Under the pieces are notes generated by a model. The model saw only the letters and a program-made list of their open reading frames with translations. It had not been told where the DNA came from and ran no database searches. Source: Oxalobacteraceae bacterium UBA6704 (GTDB lineage: Bacteria > Pseudomonadota > Gammaproteobacteria > Burkholderiales > Burkholderiaceae_D). Taken from it: a stretch of 51,021 nucleotides of DNA. The stretch's first letter is position 1. The number at the start of each line of letters is the position of its first letter. Location of the stretch: contig DKJA01000039.1 in NCBI GenBank assembly GCA_002454505.1, forward strand, positions 1 through 51,021, in the 5' to 3' direction. A program made the position numbers and the translations under genes. Positions 24,494-32,299 of the stretch are shown here, piece by piece.

Positions 24494-24875
24494 ACATCCT
24501 CGGGGATAAAAGGCCGTCGCGGCCATTGTGAACAAGCGCTGTGTAGCTGGCATGACACAGCCATGCCTTGCGCTCTGACAAATTATAAGCACGATGTTGT
24601 GGCAGACATTGCATCTTCCATATGAACGTCTCTTCTGCTTTTTCGAAGTGTTATTTGATTTAGCTGCGGATTTACCTTCATCTCTCCCCTGTAGACGACG
24701 GGTTATAAGTAAATCTGATAACCGGAGTGGGGCCGACCCGCTGTCTGGATTGCACGAGCGGGATAGTTATGCGATCTGCTTATGCGGGAAATCCGAAAGC
24801 AAAATTGGCTATATATCTGGCGTGGTTGTACGATGACTTCATCGCATAACGCATTTGAATTCACAGGAGCCTCAC
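24494..24875. other. Gene-free divergent region upstream of the Ter-linked operon
   Basis: The 382 bases are distinctly AT-richer than flanking genes. On the minus strand a perfect TATAAT lies at 24582-24587, about 90 bases before the ATP-grasp start, with no convincing -35 box. On the plus strand TTGGCT (from about 24803) and TACGAT are spaced close to 18 bases apart and could drive the 46-codon gene that follows. No further gene or RNA was recognised. Confidence 0.4.
24582..24587 (-). promoter_or_regulatory. Candidate -10 element for the Ter-linked operon
   Basis: A perfect TATAAT on the minus strand, placing a transcription start roughly 80 bases before the ATP-grasp ATG. The expected -35 position does not match the consensus, so an activator or alternative promoter is possible. 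Confidence 0.35.
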
Positions 24876-25016
24876 ATGACCGCCATCACCGCAACCCACA
24901 CGCAAACCGCCAGCCTCGGCAACCTGCTGAAGGCAGTCGGCCGCTTCCTGCGCCGCGCCCTGGAACAGTCCGGCGCGCCGTACGCCAACGGCACCGGCGC
25001 CATGCCGCCGCTGTAA
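24876..25016 (+). CDS. 46-residue protein, function unknown
   Basis: The short frame runs from ATG to TAA and encodes MTAITATHTQTASLGNLLKA, an amphipathic basic middle (VGRFLRRALEQSG) and an uncharged Ala/Pro/Gly end. CAGGAG lies eight bases upstream and a strong terminator follows 35 bases after the stop, so it has all the signals of an independently expressed gene. No signal peptide or membrane helix is evident. I do not recognise the family. Codon use matches the high-GC neighbours. Confidence 0.6.
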   Translation: MTAITATHTQTASLGNLLKAVGRFLRRALEQSGAPYANGTGAMPPL

Positions 25017-25048
25017 GAACCGCCGTTCTGACTTTTCGCGCAGCAAAT

Positions 25049-25077
25049 CAAGCCCCGGTCCACCGGGGCTTTTTTTC
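25049..25077 (+). terminator. Rho-independent terminator after the 46-codon gene
   Basis: Arms AGCCCCGG (25051-25058) and CCGGGGCT (25063-25070) enclose a four-base loop and are followed by seven T. Confidence 0.9.
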
Positions 25078-25147
25078 GTCCGTACTGTCCGGCTTGCCGC
25101 GCGGCGAATGAGGGTATATTCATTCATGACTGCAAGGAGGACATGCG

Positions 25148-25627
25148 ATGAACAGGCTCATTCAACAAACCATGCTGGCTGCGGCACTGCTGGCCGCAGC
25201 GGCCGGCGCCATGGCCGCCGCCACCGTCACCTTTGGCGACACCGCCAGGATGACCGATACCCCGCGCTGGGCCACCGACCGCGAGTCGATGGAAGTCACA
25301 TTCCGCGAACATATCGGGAAGTTGGCGGCGAAGCTCCCGGCAGGCCAGGACCTGACGGTGGAATTCGTCGACATCGACCTGGCCGGCGATGAATTCCCCC
25401 GCGTGGCGGTGCGCGATATCCGCGTGATGAAAGGCCAGGCCGACTGGCCGCGCATTCACCTGCGCTACAGCATCGAACAGGATGGCCAGGTGCTCAGGAG
25501 CGGCGAGGAAAAGCTGGCCGATCCGAACTACCTGATGAGTACCAGCTGGTACGACCACGAGCTGTACGGCCATGAAAAGCAGATGCTGGACGACTGGTTC
25601 AGGAAAGAGATATTGAAAAGCAAATAA
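25148..25627 (+). CDS. DUF3016-like exported protein
   Basis: The 159-residue product has a signal peptide (about 1-24, AAAGAMAA) and a body resembling DUF3016 proteins: VTFGDTARMTD near the start, a central LTVEFVDIDLAGDE and the ending WYDHELYGHEKQMLDDWF. The family is found in the periplasm of many proteobacteria and has no known activity. AAGGAGGAC lies just upstream of the ATG. It is monocistronic as far as can be seen. Confidence 0.78.
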   Translation: MNRLIQQTMLAAALLAAAAGAMAAATVTFGDTARMTDTPRWATDRESMEVTFREHIGKLAAKLPAGQDLTVEFVDIDLAGDEFPRVAVRDIRVMKGQADWPRIHLRYSIEQDGQVLRSGEEKLADPNYLMSTSWYDHELYGHEKQMLDDWFRKEILKSK

Positions 25628-26028
25628 GCATATGAATGCGGTTTTCTTAATGGCAATCTTTCCCTGCTGCAGCAACTTATTCTATTTTTACATAAACAAA
25701 TAATAAATAAAGATGTTAAACCGGTTGAGCCGGATCCCCGCTGACGAGCGAGGCTTTACTGCTTATTCTCCAACGGAAATATTTCCTCAAATCCAGTCTC
25801 CAGGCGCCTTCGCACACTGGGGTGCGAGGAATCTTACTTTGTAACAATTAGTATCCTGGTCAAGCATAAAAAATCCGGCTCGTCCATAAAAATAAATAAC
25901 TTTTTAATATTTCGCAATATCGTTGTTTTTTCATCTATGTACTGTCGAGTGGTTTCTTAAAGAATCTTAAGCATGATATCTTTTAGTCATCCCAACCGCA
26001 GTACCCCTACCAAGAGAGAAATAACAAA
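25628..26028. other. AT-rich region upstream of the first of two PEP-CTERM paralogues
   Basis: These 401 bases contain no gene. Parts recur before the second paralogue at 26599-27044: AGCATAAAA with a following CTCGTCCATAAAA-like segment, GTTGTTTTTTC, and a strictly conserved 22-base box at 25963-25984. The duplication therefore included the promoter region. Confidence 0.55.
25963..25984 (+). promoter_or_regulatory. Conserved promoter box of PEP-CTERM paralogue 1
   Basis: The box contains CTTAAGCATGATATCTTTT and is identical over 22 bases to 26980-27001, 44 bases before each start codon. TGATATCTT can be read as an extended -10 (TGn plus TATCTT), with the transcription start about 35 bases before the ATG. 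Identity of this stretch inside an otherwise diverged upstream region points to function. Confidence 0.5.
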
Positions 26029-26598
26029 ATGCGAAATCTGAAATTCATCCGCGCCCTGCTGATCGCTGCCACGTTCGCCTTCGCTGGCGGTGCTGTCCAA
26101 GCACAAGAACAATTCAAGACCGTCGACATCACCGGCCAGCAAACCCTGGGCGAATATGGCGATCCAGCCAACTCGTTCATCGAACTGAACGTGGGTGCGG
26201 CGGCCGAGATCACCAGCATCGCGTGGGACTTCACGGTCACGGCATTCGACCCGAGCTGGCTGTCCGAATTCCAGATCCACTTCAGCTCCAGCGCGGGCTT
26301 CGATGGCGTGGTCTTCACCCCGAGCGATGTCACCGATTTCGGCACCGAATCCTTCTCGGGCAGCGCCAACCTGACCGACCTGGGCCTGAACTTCTTCGTT
26401 GGCGATGATGGCATCCTGCGCATCGAATTCGCCGAAGGCTGGAAGGATCTGGACATTGGCGTCGCCGATGCAAACGTCGATTTCGGCACGCTGACGGTGG
26501 GTTATGTGTCGGCCGTCCCTGAGCCATCGACCTACGCCATGATGCTGCTGGGCCTGGCAGCCGTGGGTGCCGTGGCACGCCGCCGTCAAGGCAAGTAA
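26029..26598 (+). CDS. PEP-CTERM sorted exported protein, tandem paralogue 1
   Basis: The 189-residue protein has a signal peptide (MRNLKFIRALLIAATFAFAG, cut near VQAQ), an acidic beta-rich body and the sorting tag VPEPSTYAMMLLGLAAVGAV followed by ARRRQGK. The likely destination is the cell surface or matrix after exosortase processing. It is about the same length as the next gene and shares with it the signal peptide, the block LTDLGLNFFVGDDGILRIEF and the tag. GAGAGAAAT precedes the start. A terminator follows, so each copy is its own transcript. Confidence 0.87.
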   Translation: MRNLKFIRALLIAATFAFAGGAVQAQEQFKTVDITGQQTLGEYGDPANSFIELNVGAAAEITSIAWDFTVTAFDPSWLSEFQIHFSSSAGFDGVVFTPSDVTDFGTESFSGSANLTDLGLNFFVGDDGILRIEFAEGWKDLDIGVADANVDFGTLTVGYVSAVPEPSTYAMMLLGLAAVGAVARRRQGK

Positions 26599-26610
26599 GC
26601 CGTTTTCGAT

Positions 26611-26646
26611 AAAAGCCCGTCCGGCATATGCCGGGCGGGCTTTTTT
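26611..26646 (+). terminator. Rho-independent terminator after PEP-CTERM paralogue 1
   Basis: AAAAGCCCG-TCCGGCATATGCCGGGCGGGCTT forms two stacked inverted segments (GCCCG/CGGGC and CCGGC/GCCGG) followed by six T. Confidence 0.88.
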
Positions 26647-26979
26647 GCGTTTGGCCTTGCTGTCATGGGTGTCGTCTCGATACGCCGACGCCGATCGGCA
26701 GTGGCTGCGCATTACAAATAAAGATATTACATTTTTATTAATGAAGCATGGATCGCACAATAATTTATTCTCCAAAGAAATATTTTCAGGCTACGCACCG
26801 ATGATCCTGCGCCCAGGAAATTTGTAACGGCTACGATTATTTCTTAAAGGAAAATCTATCTGCCAAGTTAGCTCGACAAGCATAAAACTACCGACCCGTC
26901 CATAAAATCCTGATAACGCTGACAATTTTTCTGATTATGTTGTTTTTTCGTCTACTGATAGTTTACTGCTGACTTAAGA

Positions 26980-27001
26980 AATCTTAAGCATGATATCTTT
27001 T
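26980..27001 (+). promoter_or_regulatory. Conserved promoter box of PEP-CTERM paralogue 2
   Basis: Identical over 22 bases to 25963-25984 and at the same distance from the start codon to within one base. See the entry for the first copy for the reading as an extended -10. Confidence 0.5.
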
Positions 27002-27044
27002 CGTCATCCAACCGCAGCGCCCCTACCAAGAGAGAACCAATAAC

Positions 27045-27617
27045 ATGCGAAATCTGAAATTCATCCGCGCCCTGCTGATTGCCGCCTCGTTTGCCTTCGC
27101 TGGCGGTGCTGCCAACGCACAACAAGTGCTGACGCAAGAAGTCGACGTGACCGGTATCCAGAGCTACGACTACTATGGCGAGCCTGGCAATACCGTCCTG
27201 GAATTCAATATCGGTGCACTGTCGGAAGTCACCGATATCGCCTGGAACTACACCATTACCGCGTACAGCCCAAGCTGGCTCGCCGATTTCGAAGTGCACT
27301 TCACGGACAGCGCCCAATCGGACGGCGTGCTGTTCACCCCGAGCGCAACGGAAGGCGCCGGCACGGAAAGCGAAAGTGGCAGCGCCAGCCTGACGGACCT
27401 GGGCCTGAACTTCTTCGTCGGCGAAGATGGCATCCTGCGCATCGAATTCGCCGAAGGCTACAAGGATCTGGCTGCCGGCGTCGCCGACGGCCAATGGGAT
27501 GCGGGCTCGTTCACCGTGACGTACGTGTCGGCCGTTCCAGAGCCATCGACCTACGCCATGATGCTGCTGGGCCTGGCCGCCGTCGGTGCCGTGGCACGCC
27601 GCCGCCAGAACCGTTAA
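27045..27617 (+). CDS. PEP-CTERM sorted exported protein, tandem paralogue 2
   Basis: The 190-residue protein parallels its upstream neighbour: the same signal peptide apart from a few residues, the shared LTDLGLNFFVGEDGILRIEF block (about 115-134), and the tag VPEPSTYAMMLLGLAAVGAV plus a basic tail. The middle parts differ more, suggesting the surface-exposed body is diverging while the export and sorting parts are held constant. It has its own promoter box and terminator. The repeat distance between the two starts is 1016 bases. Confidence 0.87.
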   Translation: MRNLKFIRALLIAASFAFAGGAANAQQVLTQEVDVTGIQSYDYYGEPGNTVLEFNIGALSEVTDIAWNYTITAYSPSWLADFEVHFTDSAQSDGVLFTPSATEGAGTESESGSASLTDLGLNFFVGEDGILRIEFAEGYKDLAAGVADGQWDAGSFTVTYVSAVPEPSTYAMMLLGLAAVGAVARRRQNR

Positions 27618-27655
27618 TCGCCGAACAGCGGCCATGCGGCCGCCTGCGATTGAAC

Positions 27656-27681
27656 AAAAGCCCCGGGATCGGGGCTTTTTT
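27656..27681 (+). terminator. Rho-independent terminator after PEP-CTERM paralogue 2
   Basis: AAAAGCCCCGGGATCGGGGC forms a stem of GCCCC and GGGGC, followed by six T. It is also where the convergent LysR gene ends, a few bases further on. Confidence 0.85.
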
Positions 27682-27684
27682 GCG

Positions 27685-28563
27685 TCAGTTCCCGGTGGAC
27701 ATCGATAGCGAGGAATCCGCCAGCATCGTATCGGCGATTTCCAGCAGCGCGCGCAGACGATCCATGTGCCGCAGGTCCTGGTGGTAACCCACCCAGATCT
27801 CCCTGCCTGGCGGCTGATCTGGCATGTCGATGCGCTGCAATCCGGACACTGCATCGCCCAGCGGCCTCGGCAGCACTGCGATACCCATGCCCCGCTGGCA
27901 CATCTGGGCCTGCACGGCCCGGCTCGTGCTGGTGAAGACACGCCTCGACTGCGGAAACCGGTCGACCAGCCAGGCCACATCGGGAAAGTGGGACTGTGCC
28001 GTATTCATCAGAATGAGTCCCACGGCAGCGGGATCGTTCTGCATGGCACGTGCCGTGTCGGCTGAGCCGTAAAGCCCGTATGGAATCCTCATCAGGCGGC
28101 GTTGCACGATGTCCGGCTCGGTGAAGGGAACAATGCGAAACGCCACATCGGCGTCGCGACGCGAAAGATCCAGCAACCGGTAGCTCGCGATAACCTCCGG
28201 CACGACGGCCGGATGGCGGCGCGTCAATTCGGCCAGCACAGGCGCCAGCACATGGCCGGCAAACCACTCGGCCGAAGAGATCCGCAGGATGCCTTCGAGG
28301 CGTTCGTGATTGCCCGCCAGACGCCTTTCCATGGCCAGCGCGGCATTTTCCATGGCTTCCGCCAGCGTCAGCACGGCGTCTCCTGCATCGGTGAGCACCA
28401 GTCCATCCCTGGTCCGGCGGAACAGCGCCTGCTCCGCCGCGCCTTCAAGCGCCTTGATCCGGCGCCCCACGGTCGGATGGCTCACACTCAGCGTGCGGGC
28501 TGCCTCGCCGAAAGACCGGCCGCGCACCACGGCGAGAAAAATCCGCACGTCGCTCCATTCCAT
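27685..28563 (-). CDS. LysR-family transcriptional regulator
   Basis: The 292-residue protein has an N-terminal winged helix-turn-helix (about 1-60; SFGEAARTLSVSHPTVGRRI) and a periplasmic-binding-like effector domain. The opening MEWSDVRIFLAVVRGRSFGE resembles the subgroup that often regulates a divergently placed oxidoreductase. It is transcribed away from a short-chain dehydrogenase gene, with a palindromic candidate operator between them, so it probably controls that gene and itself. Confidence 0.92.
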   Translation of the reverse strand: MEWSDVRIFLAVVRGRSFGEAARTLSVSHPTVGRRIKALEGAAEQALFRRTRDGLVLTDAGDAVLTLAEAMENAALAMERRLAGNHERLEGILRISSAEWFAGHVLAPVLAELTRRHPAVVPEVIASYRLLDLSRRDADVAFRIVPFTEPDIVQRRLMRIPYGLYGSADTARAMQNDPAAVGLILMNTAQSHFPDVAWLVDRFPQSRRVFTSTSRAVQAQMCQRGMGIAVLPRPLGDAVSGLQRIDMPDQPPGREIWVGYHQDLRHMDRLRALLEIADTMLADSSLSMSTGN

Positions 28564-28582
28564 ACCGTGTACCCGTTCAAAA

Positions 28583-28601
28583 ATGTACGTGAAATATACA
28601 T
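28583..28601. promoter_or_regulatory. Candidate LysR operator between the LysR and SDR genes
   Basis: ATGTA (28583-28587) and TACAT (28597-28601) form an inverted repeat with a nine-base centre, containing the T-N11-A core expected of LysR sites. It lies 20 bases from the regulator's start codon, where autoregulation sites normally sit. Confidence 0.5.
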
Positions 28602-28694
28602 GGATGGCAGTTCACAGACAATATTGCAGGCGTCACCATGGCGCTTTTAATCGCGCTGGCCTGTCCCGGGCCAGCCACATCCGGAAATCAGGCC

Positions 28695-29441
28695 ATGAAC
28701 AAATTGAAAGACAAGGTCGCCATCGTGACAGGCGCTTCGAAAGGGATCGGCGCGGGCATCGCCCGCCAGCTGGCGGCCGACGGCGCGAAGGTCGTCGTCA
28801 ATTACGCGTCAAGCAGGAGTGGTGCGGAGAAGGTGGTCGCCGACATCGAAGCGGCCGGCGGGACCGCCGTGGCGGTGGGTGCGGATGTCACCAGCAAGGC
28901 GGAGGTCGAAGCGCTGGTCAGGGCGGCGCTCGACCACTTCGGGCGGCTCGATATCGTGGTGAACAACTCCGGCATTTACCAGTTCGCCAGAATCGAAGAG
29001 ACCACCGAAGAACGCTATCGCAGGCAGTTCGACATCAACGTGCTCGGTCCGCTGCTGGTTGCCGGCGCCGCCGCGCCGCATCTGGGCCGGGGCGGCAGCA
29101 TCATCAACATCAGCTCCAACGTCACGCGGGTTCTGCCGGCCGAGAGTGCGATCTACAGCGGCACGAAGGGCGCGATCGACACCATCACCGGTGTACTCGC
29201 ACGCGAACTCGGCCCGCGCGGCATCCGCGTCAATGCCGTCAGCCCCGGCCTGATCGAAACGGAAGGCACCCACGCCGCCGGGGCGATGGGCTCCGACTTC
29301 CAGCTCTGGAACGAGAGCCTGACACCGCTCGGCCGCATCGGCCAGGTGCAGGACATTGCGCCGATCGTCGCCTACCTCGCCTCGGACGATGCCGGCTGGG
29401 TGACGGGCGAGATCATTCTGGGTTCGGGTGGCATGCGCTGA
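28695..29441 (+). CDS. Short-chain dehydrogenase/reductase
   Basis: The 248-residue SDR has the classical dinucleotide motif TGASKGIG (12-19), NNSG (90-93), a catalytic serine at about 140/141, and Tyr154-x3-Lys158 (YSGTK). The end VTGEIILGSGGMR is typical of SDRs near 250 residues. Basic residues after the second strand suggest NADP(H). The substrate is unknown; the divergent LysR gene suggests induction by it. ATG at 28695 is preferred; the frame from 28638 lacks the standard SDR start. Confidence 0.9.
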   Translation: MNKLKDKVAIVTGASKGIGAGIARQLAADGAKVVVNYASSRSGAEKVVADIEAAGGTAVAVGADVTSKAEVEALVRAALDHFGRLDIVVNNSGIYQFARIEETTEERYRRQFDINVLGPLLVAGAAAPHLGRGGSIINISSNVTRVLPAESAIYSGTKGAIDTITGVLARELGPRGIRVNAVSPGLIETEGTHAAGAMGSDFQLWNESLTPLGRIGQVQDIAPIVAYLASDDAGWVTGEIILGSGGMR

Positions 29442-29503
29442 CAGGTCGAAGTGCTGCGTGAAATTTCCACTATGAAAATTTCTCCAGCGAACCAGCGGAA
29501 TGG

Positions 29504-29551
29504 TTGGTAGGCCTCCCGTGAGTCGAACACGGCACCAACGGATTATGAGTC
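29504..29551. repeat. att core, left (tRNA 3'-end remnant)
   Basis: This 48-base stretch is identical to 42002-42049 and corresponds, on the minus strand, to the tRNA from the anticodon loop to the CCA end. Identity stops at 29551/42049, just beyond the anticodon, the usual crossover region for tyrosine integrases that target tRNA genes. Confidence 0.9.
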
Positions 29552-29625
29552 GAATCAAGCGCTTGGGAGATTACTCCTAATCACTTGATTTAACAAGGTT
29601 TTTCATCACATCAGATCACTGTAGA

Positions 29626-30297
29626 TCACACTACATCAACACTCTGTTCCGGCAGATTTCCGGCACGCAAGCGCAGAAGGGAATCCAGCCAGCGCTCACG
29701 GTCGCGCGCGTAGTTCTGCATCGTTGCATGCTGTGGATGATCCGTAGGATATGAGGTGGCTGCGCGCTCGATTTGCCCTCGGTATACTTCAATGTCCAAA
29801 GGCCCAGGTAAAAGGTTCGCGCCGAACCCCATCATCTCGTGATCTGGAAGGTACTCGTAGCCGACGAAGATCAGTCCTCGGGAATCCATCGCTGCGAATT
29901 CAACGTTACGCCTACTCCTCGGCGGCTTGTACGCTGCCACTGTGGCTATGACGTCCATGCCACCGGTGAGATTTGTGATGTGCGTCCCTGTTCCAAGGTT
30001 GCGAACGACAACGTTGAAAGCTGGGCGATCGAGGAACTTGGCAATCCTATTTTCGAGACTCTGCACGCTTGCGGCCTGCACTGCCCTGGCGCGCCTGGAG
30101 TGCAGTGTCACGTAGGCCTCAGTGACAGAGTCAGTAGTCACTGGGAACCCAAGCGCCTTGTCGAGCTCGCGATATGACAGTCCTGTTGAGCTCTTCACTG
30201 CATACACCAGGCGGTGCACAAAACCTTTGATCGGCCCAGCAAGGGCACGCCCGCTATTTGGCCCAACGTTCGGAGGCTGTTTTTGGTCAACAGTCAT
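29626..30297 (-). CDS. Island protein of unknown function
   Basis: The product is about 223 residues from ATG 30297, where GGAG lies eight bases upstream; the frame is open to an ATG at 30339. Visible features are a serine/tyrosine-rich start (SSTGLSYRELDKALGF) that could be part of a small helix-turn-helix, several arginine-rich stretches and no membrane segment. The stop-proximal codons contain the 22-base candidate integrase arm site. It is divergent from the small DNA-binding protein gene at 30393. I do not recognise the family; a regulatory role is possible because of the position beside the att site and the divergent regulator. Confidence 0.55.
   Translation of the reverse strand: MTVDQKQPPNVGPNSGRALAGPIKGFVHRLVYAVKSSTGLSYRELDKALGFPVTTDSVTEAYVTLHSRRARAVQAASVQSLENRIAKFLDRPAFNVVVRNLGTGTHITNLTGGMDVIATVAAYKPPRSRRNVEFAAMDSRGLIFVGYEYLPDHEMMGFGANLLPGPLDIEVYRGQIERAATSYPTDHPQHATMQNYARDRERWLDSLLRLRAGNLPEQSVDVV
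29644..29665. promoter_or_regulatory. Candidate integrase arm-type site, left
   Basis: The site contains two TTCCGGCA elements (CTGTTCCGGCAG followed by TTTCCGGCA). It matches 41886-41907 at 21 of 22 bases in the same orientation and lies 92 bases inside the left att core. It is embedded in the 3' end of a coding sequence. Confidence 0.6.
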
Positions 30298-30392
30298 CAA
30301 ATGCTCCAGCGTGCAAAAACTGCCCTGCGACTTTTCCATAAAGCAATCATACAGTTTGGCGTAGATAAACTCCAGTACACACAGGTGATCAC

Positions 30393-30707
30393 ATGAGAAC
30401 TACACAAACGGATTTTCGAGTGGTGTTCGCGCGGATGGCCGACCAAGCGATCGTGACGCGCGAAGAGCTTGCCGAGCTACTCAGCACTACGCCAGCCGCG
30501 CTTAGCCAGATGAACTATCGAGGGGAGCTCCCTACTACAGCGTTTCCGGAGAAGCGGAAGGCGTGCTGGTTCGCTCGCGATATTCGGCGGTGGCTCGAAG
30601 AGGCTGCGGCCGCACGCGAGCAGACGGGTGGGCAGCAAGCGGAAAGGCAAAGCCCGAAGCGGGTAGGCCGGCCGCGGCACGCCTCGGACCTGAAAGGTGA
30701 ACGTTAA
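30393..30707 (+). CDS. Small helix-turn-helix DNA-binding protein of the island
   Basis: The 104-residue protein has a MerR/excisionase-like segment, TREELAELLSTTPAALSQMN, followed by a wing-like YRGELPTTAFPEKRK and a helix (ARDIRRWLEEAAAA), and ends in a basic low-complexity tail. This size and arrangement fit island regulators or recombination directionality factors. It is divergent from the gene at 29626-30297, so the 95-base gap is probably a shared regulatory region. Its stop overlaps the next start (TAATG), implying one transcript with the replication-like gene. Confidence 0.65.
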   Translation: MRTTQTDFRVVFARMADQAIVTREELAELLSTTPAALSQMNYRGELPTTAFPEKRKACWFARDIRRWLEEAAAAREQTGGQQAERQSPKRVGRPRHASDLKGER

Positions 30708-31654
30708 TGGGGCGTAGCGAAGCAAGCCTGCAGGCATTCCCTCATCATAGTGGCGGGGTCGTGCAAGTCCAGCACAGAGCGCGCTGGGGTGCCGTCCCAG
30801 AGGCGCTGCTTGAGGATGATCGGCTTGATCTCGATAGCAGGGCTGTGGCCGCCTGGCTGGCTGTGAAACCGAATAATTGGCAGATCAGTGTGACGGCTCT
30901 CCGTCGCAGACTCGCCCGCAAGGGCCAGTCTGCCCACATCAGCGAATCTGACGACAAGGTGCCGATGCTCGGCAAAGACCGTTGGCAACGCATTGCCTCC
31001 GAGTTAGAGGCGGCTGGCTACCTCATCCGCAGACGGACAAACGGACCGGGTGGCCACTGGATCTGGAACATCGTCTTCAACCCAGAACCAGCGTCCATGG
31101 GCGGGTTTGCCGGCGATGGCTTACCGGTGCCCGGTGCAGCCACTGCTGGCTCAACCACCGCCGGCCATCCCGGCCATAAAGAAGTACCAACTGAAGAAGT
31201 ACCAATTGAAACTACTACCACTACTACAACAGGACTCGCGGGACGGCCCGCACACGAAAAACGTGGTGGTAGTGAGATTTATTACAATCTCGCCTTCGAG
31301 TCGTCGATCGTGTCGATTAAAGGTCCTCTCCTGGCGGTCCTCTGCAAACATGAGATCAGCGACCTCGCGCTTTGCCAAGATCTGCTGGATGAACTTGCAG
31401 GCGTGTTAGAAGCCGGCAAGCGTGGTGAACGGCAAGCGATCAAACTGCCAACTGCCTGGTTCCAGCGCCTGACGATCAAAGCGCTACAAGACGACTTTGA
31501 GCGCATGCATTGCCGTGTCATCCAACGTCGACGCGCAACCGCGGCGGCCACCCTTCCACAAGACGCTCCAGCAAATCGGCCATCTGCGCCGAGTCCGGAA
31601 GGCCGGCAAATATTGGCCGATATGAAAACAATGCTGCGCTCAGCGCGGACGTAA
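30707..31654 (+). CDS. Replication-like winged-helix protein of the island
   Basis: The 315-residue protein carries the N-terminal segment seen in many phage and island helix-turn-helix replication proteins: PEALLEDDRLDLDSRAVAAW, WQISVTALRRRL, then GKDRWQRIASELEAAGYLIR. A low-complexity linker with a run of seven threonines (about 165-171) separates it from a helical C-terminal part. Likely role is binding the element's origin or organising its replication after excision. Start overlaps the preceding stop. No other replication gene was recognised in the island, so it could also be a regulator. Confidence 0.6.
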   Translation: MGRSEASLQAFPHHSGGVVQVQHRARWGAVPEALLEDDRLDLDSRAVAAWLAVKPNNWQISVTALRRRLARKGQSAHISESDDKVPMLGKDRWQRIASELEAAGYLIRRRTNGPGGHWIWNIVFNPEPASMGGFAGDGLPVPGAATAGSTTAGHPGHKEVPTEEVPIETTTTTTTGLAGRPAHEKRGGSEIYYNLAFESSIVSIKGPLLAVLCKHEISDLALCQDLLDELAGVLEAGKRGERQAIKLPTAWFQRLTIKALQDDFERMHCRVIQRRRATAAATLPQDAPANRPSAPSPEGRQILADMKTMLRSART

Positions 31655-31678
31655 GCAGTAGGGACGAAAGTAACCCCT

Positions 31679-32260
31679 ATGCCAATAAACCTAACGTCGA
31701 TCGGATGTCGGCCCGTACCTCCTACTGCTGCAGTTGTTCTAGGGGAGCAGCTGGCCGACCGGTTGGTTCTCGAATCGCATTCCAACGTCGTATTCACTGA
31801 CGAATCCCCCGGGGGCAAATACTATCCCGCCTGGTGTTGGCGACCGATCATCGACCCGGATATGAAGATCAATATTCGCTTTGACTCGTGGGACTCGCCT
31901 CGTCGTTTGCTGAAACTCTATCTGCATGAGCTAAGCCATGTTTTAATCGTTCGCGCCGATCCACGCTTAGCCGGACACACTTGGCCATTTGCAGCAATGA
32001 ATGCAGTTTTGCTGCGTAGGGCTGCAGAGCATGTCCAGGGCCGAGTCGACGACCCGCTTATTGCTGGTTTGTCGCTATACGACGTCAGTGACGAGCCTGA
32101 ATCTGAATGGCCACAAGCCATCCAGAAGGCACTTCAGCTAAGTCTCAAGCTCGCGCCGGCCCTGCGGTCGGCCGAAGATTGCGCAGAAGCGATCGCATCG
32201 ACGTGGCACGCGCAAACGCGCAGGAGTGTAGGAAAGGCAGGTTTATGGAAGCCATGGTAG
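31679..32260 (+). CDS. Zincin-like (HExxH) protein of unknown function
   Basis: The 193-residue protein contains His83-Glu84-x2-His87 in a helix-like setting (LLKLYLHELSHVLIV), the zinc-binding motif of metallopeptidases. A third zinc ligand is not obvious; His99, Glu116 and His117 are possible candidates. There is no signal peptide, so it would act in the cytoplasm. It lies 24 bases after the replication-like gene and may share its transcript. Small cytoplasmic zincins in islands sometimes cleave a repressor or act in defence, but nothing here shows a target. Confidence 0.6.
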   Translation: MPINLTSIGCRPVPPTAAVVLGEQLADRLVLESHSNVVFTDESPGGKYYPAWCWRPIIDPDMKINIRFDSWDSPRRLLKLYLHELSHVLIVRADPRLAGHTWPFAAMNAVLLRRAAEHVQGRVDDPLIAGLSLYDVSDEPESEWPQAIQKALQLSLKLAPALRSAEDCAEAIASTWHAQTRRSVGKAGLWKPW

Positions 32261-32299
32261 CCACGGCATGAAACTGTGGTGGTGCGCCTCGTGTTCCTA

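Larger units (their letters stand above)
26599..27044. other. AT-rich region upstream of the second PEP-CTERM paralogue
   Basis: After the terminator the region repeats, in diverged form, the upstream sequence of the first paralogue, including an ATTCTCCAAAGAAATATTTTC segment and the conserved 22-base box at 26980-27001. No gene was seen. Confidence 0.5.

Noticed and set aside
24782..25111. 109-codon plus-strand frame across the 46-codon gene
   Set aside because: No ribosome site, runs through the terminator, and the 46-codon frame has proper signals.
29459..29482. GAAATTT/AAATTTC inverted repeat after the SDR gene as a terminator
   Set aside because: The stem is entirely AT-rich apart from its ends and has no following T-run.
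29504..29551. Second complete tRNA at the left island end
   Set aside because: Only the 3' half is present; the sequence beyond the anticodon loop cannot form the D arm or acceptor stem.
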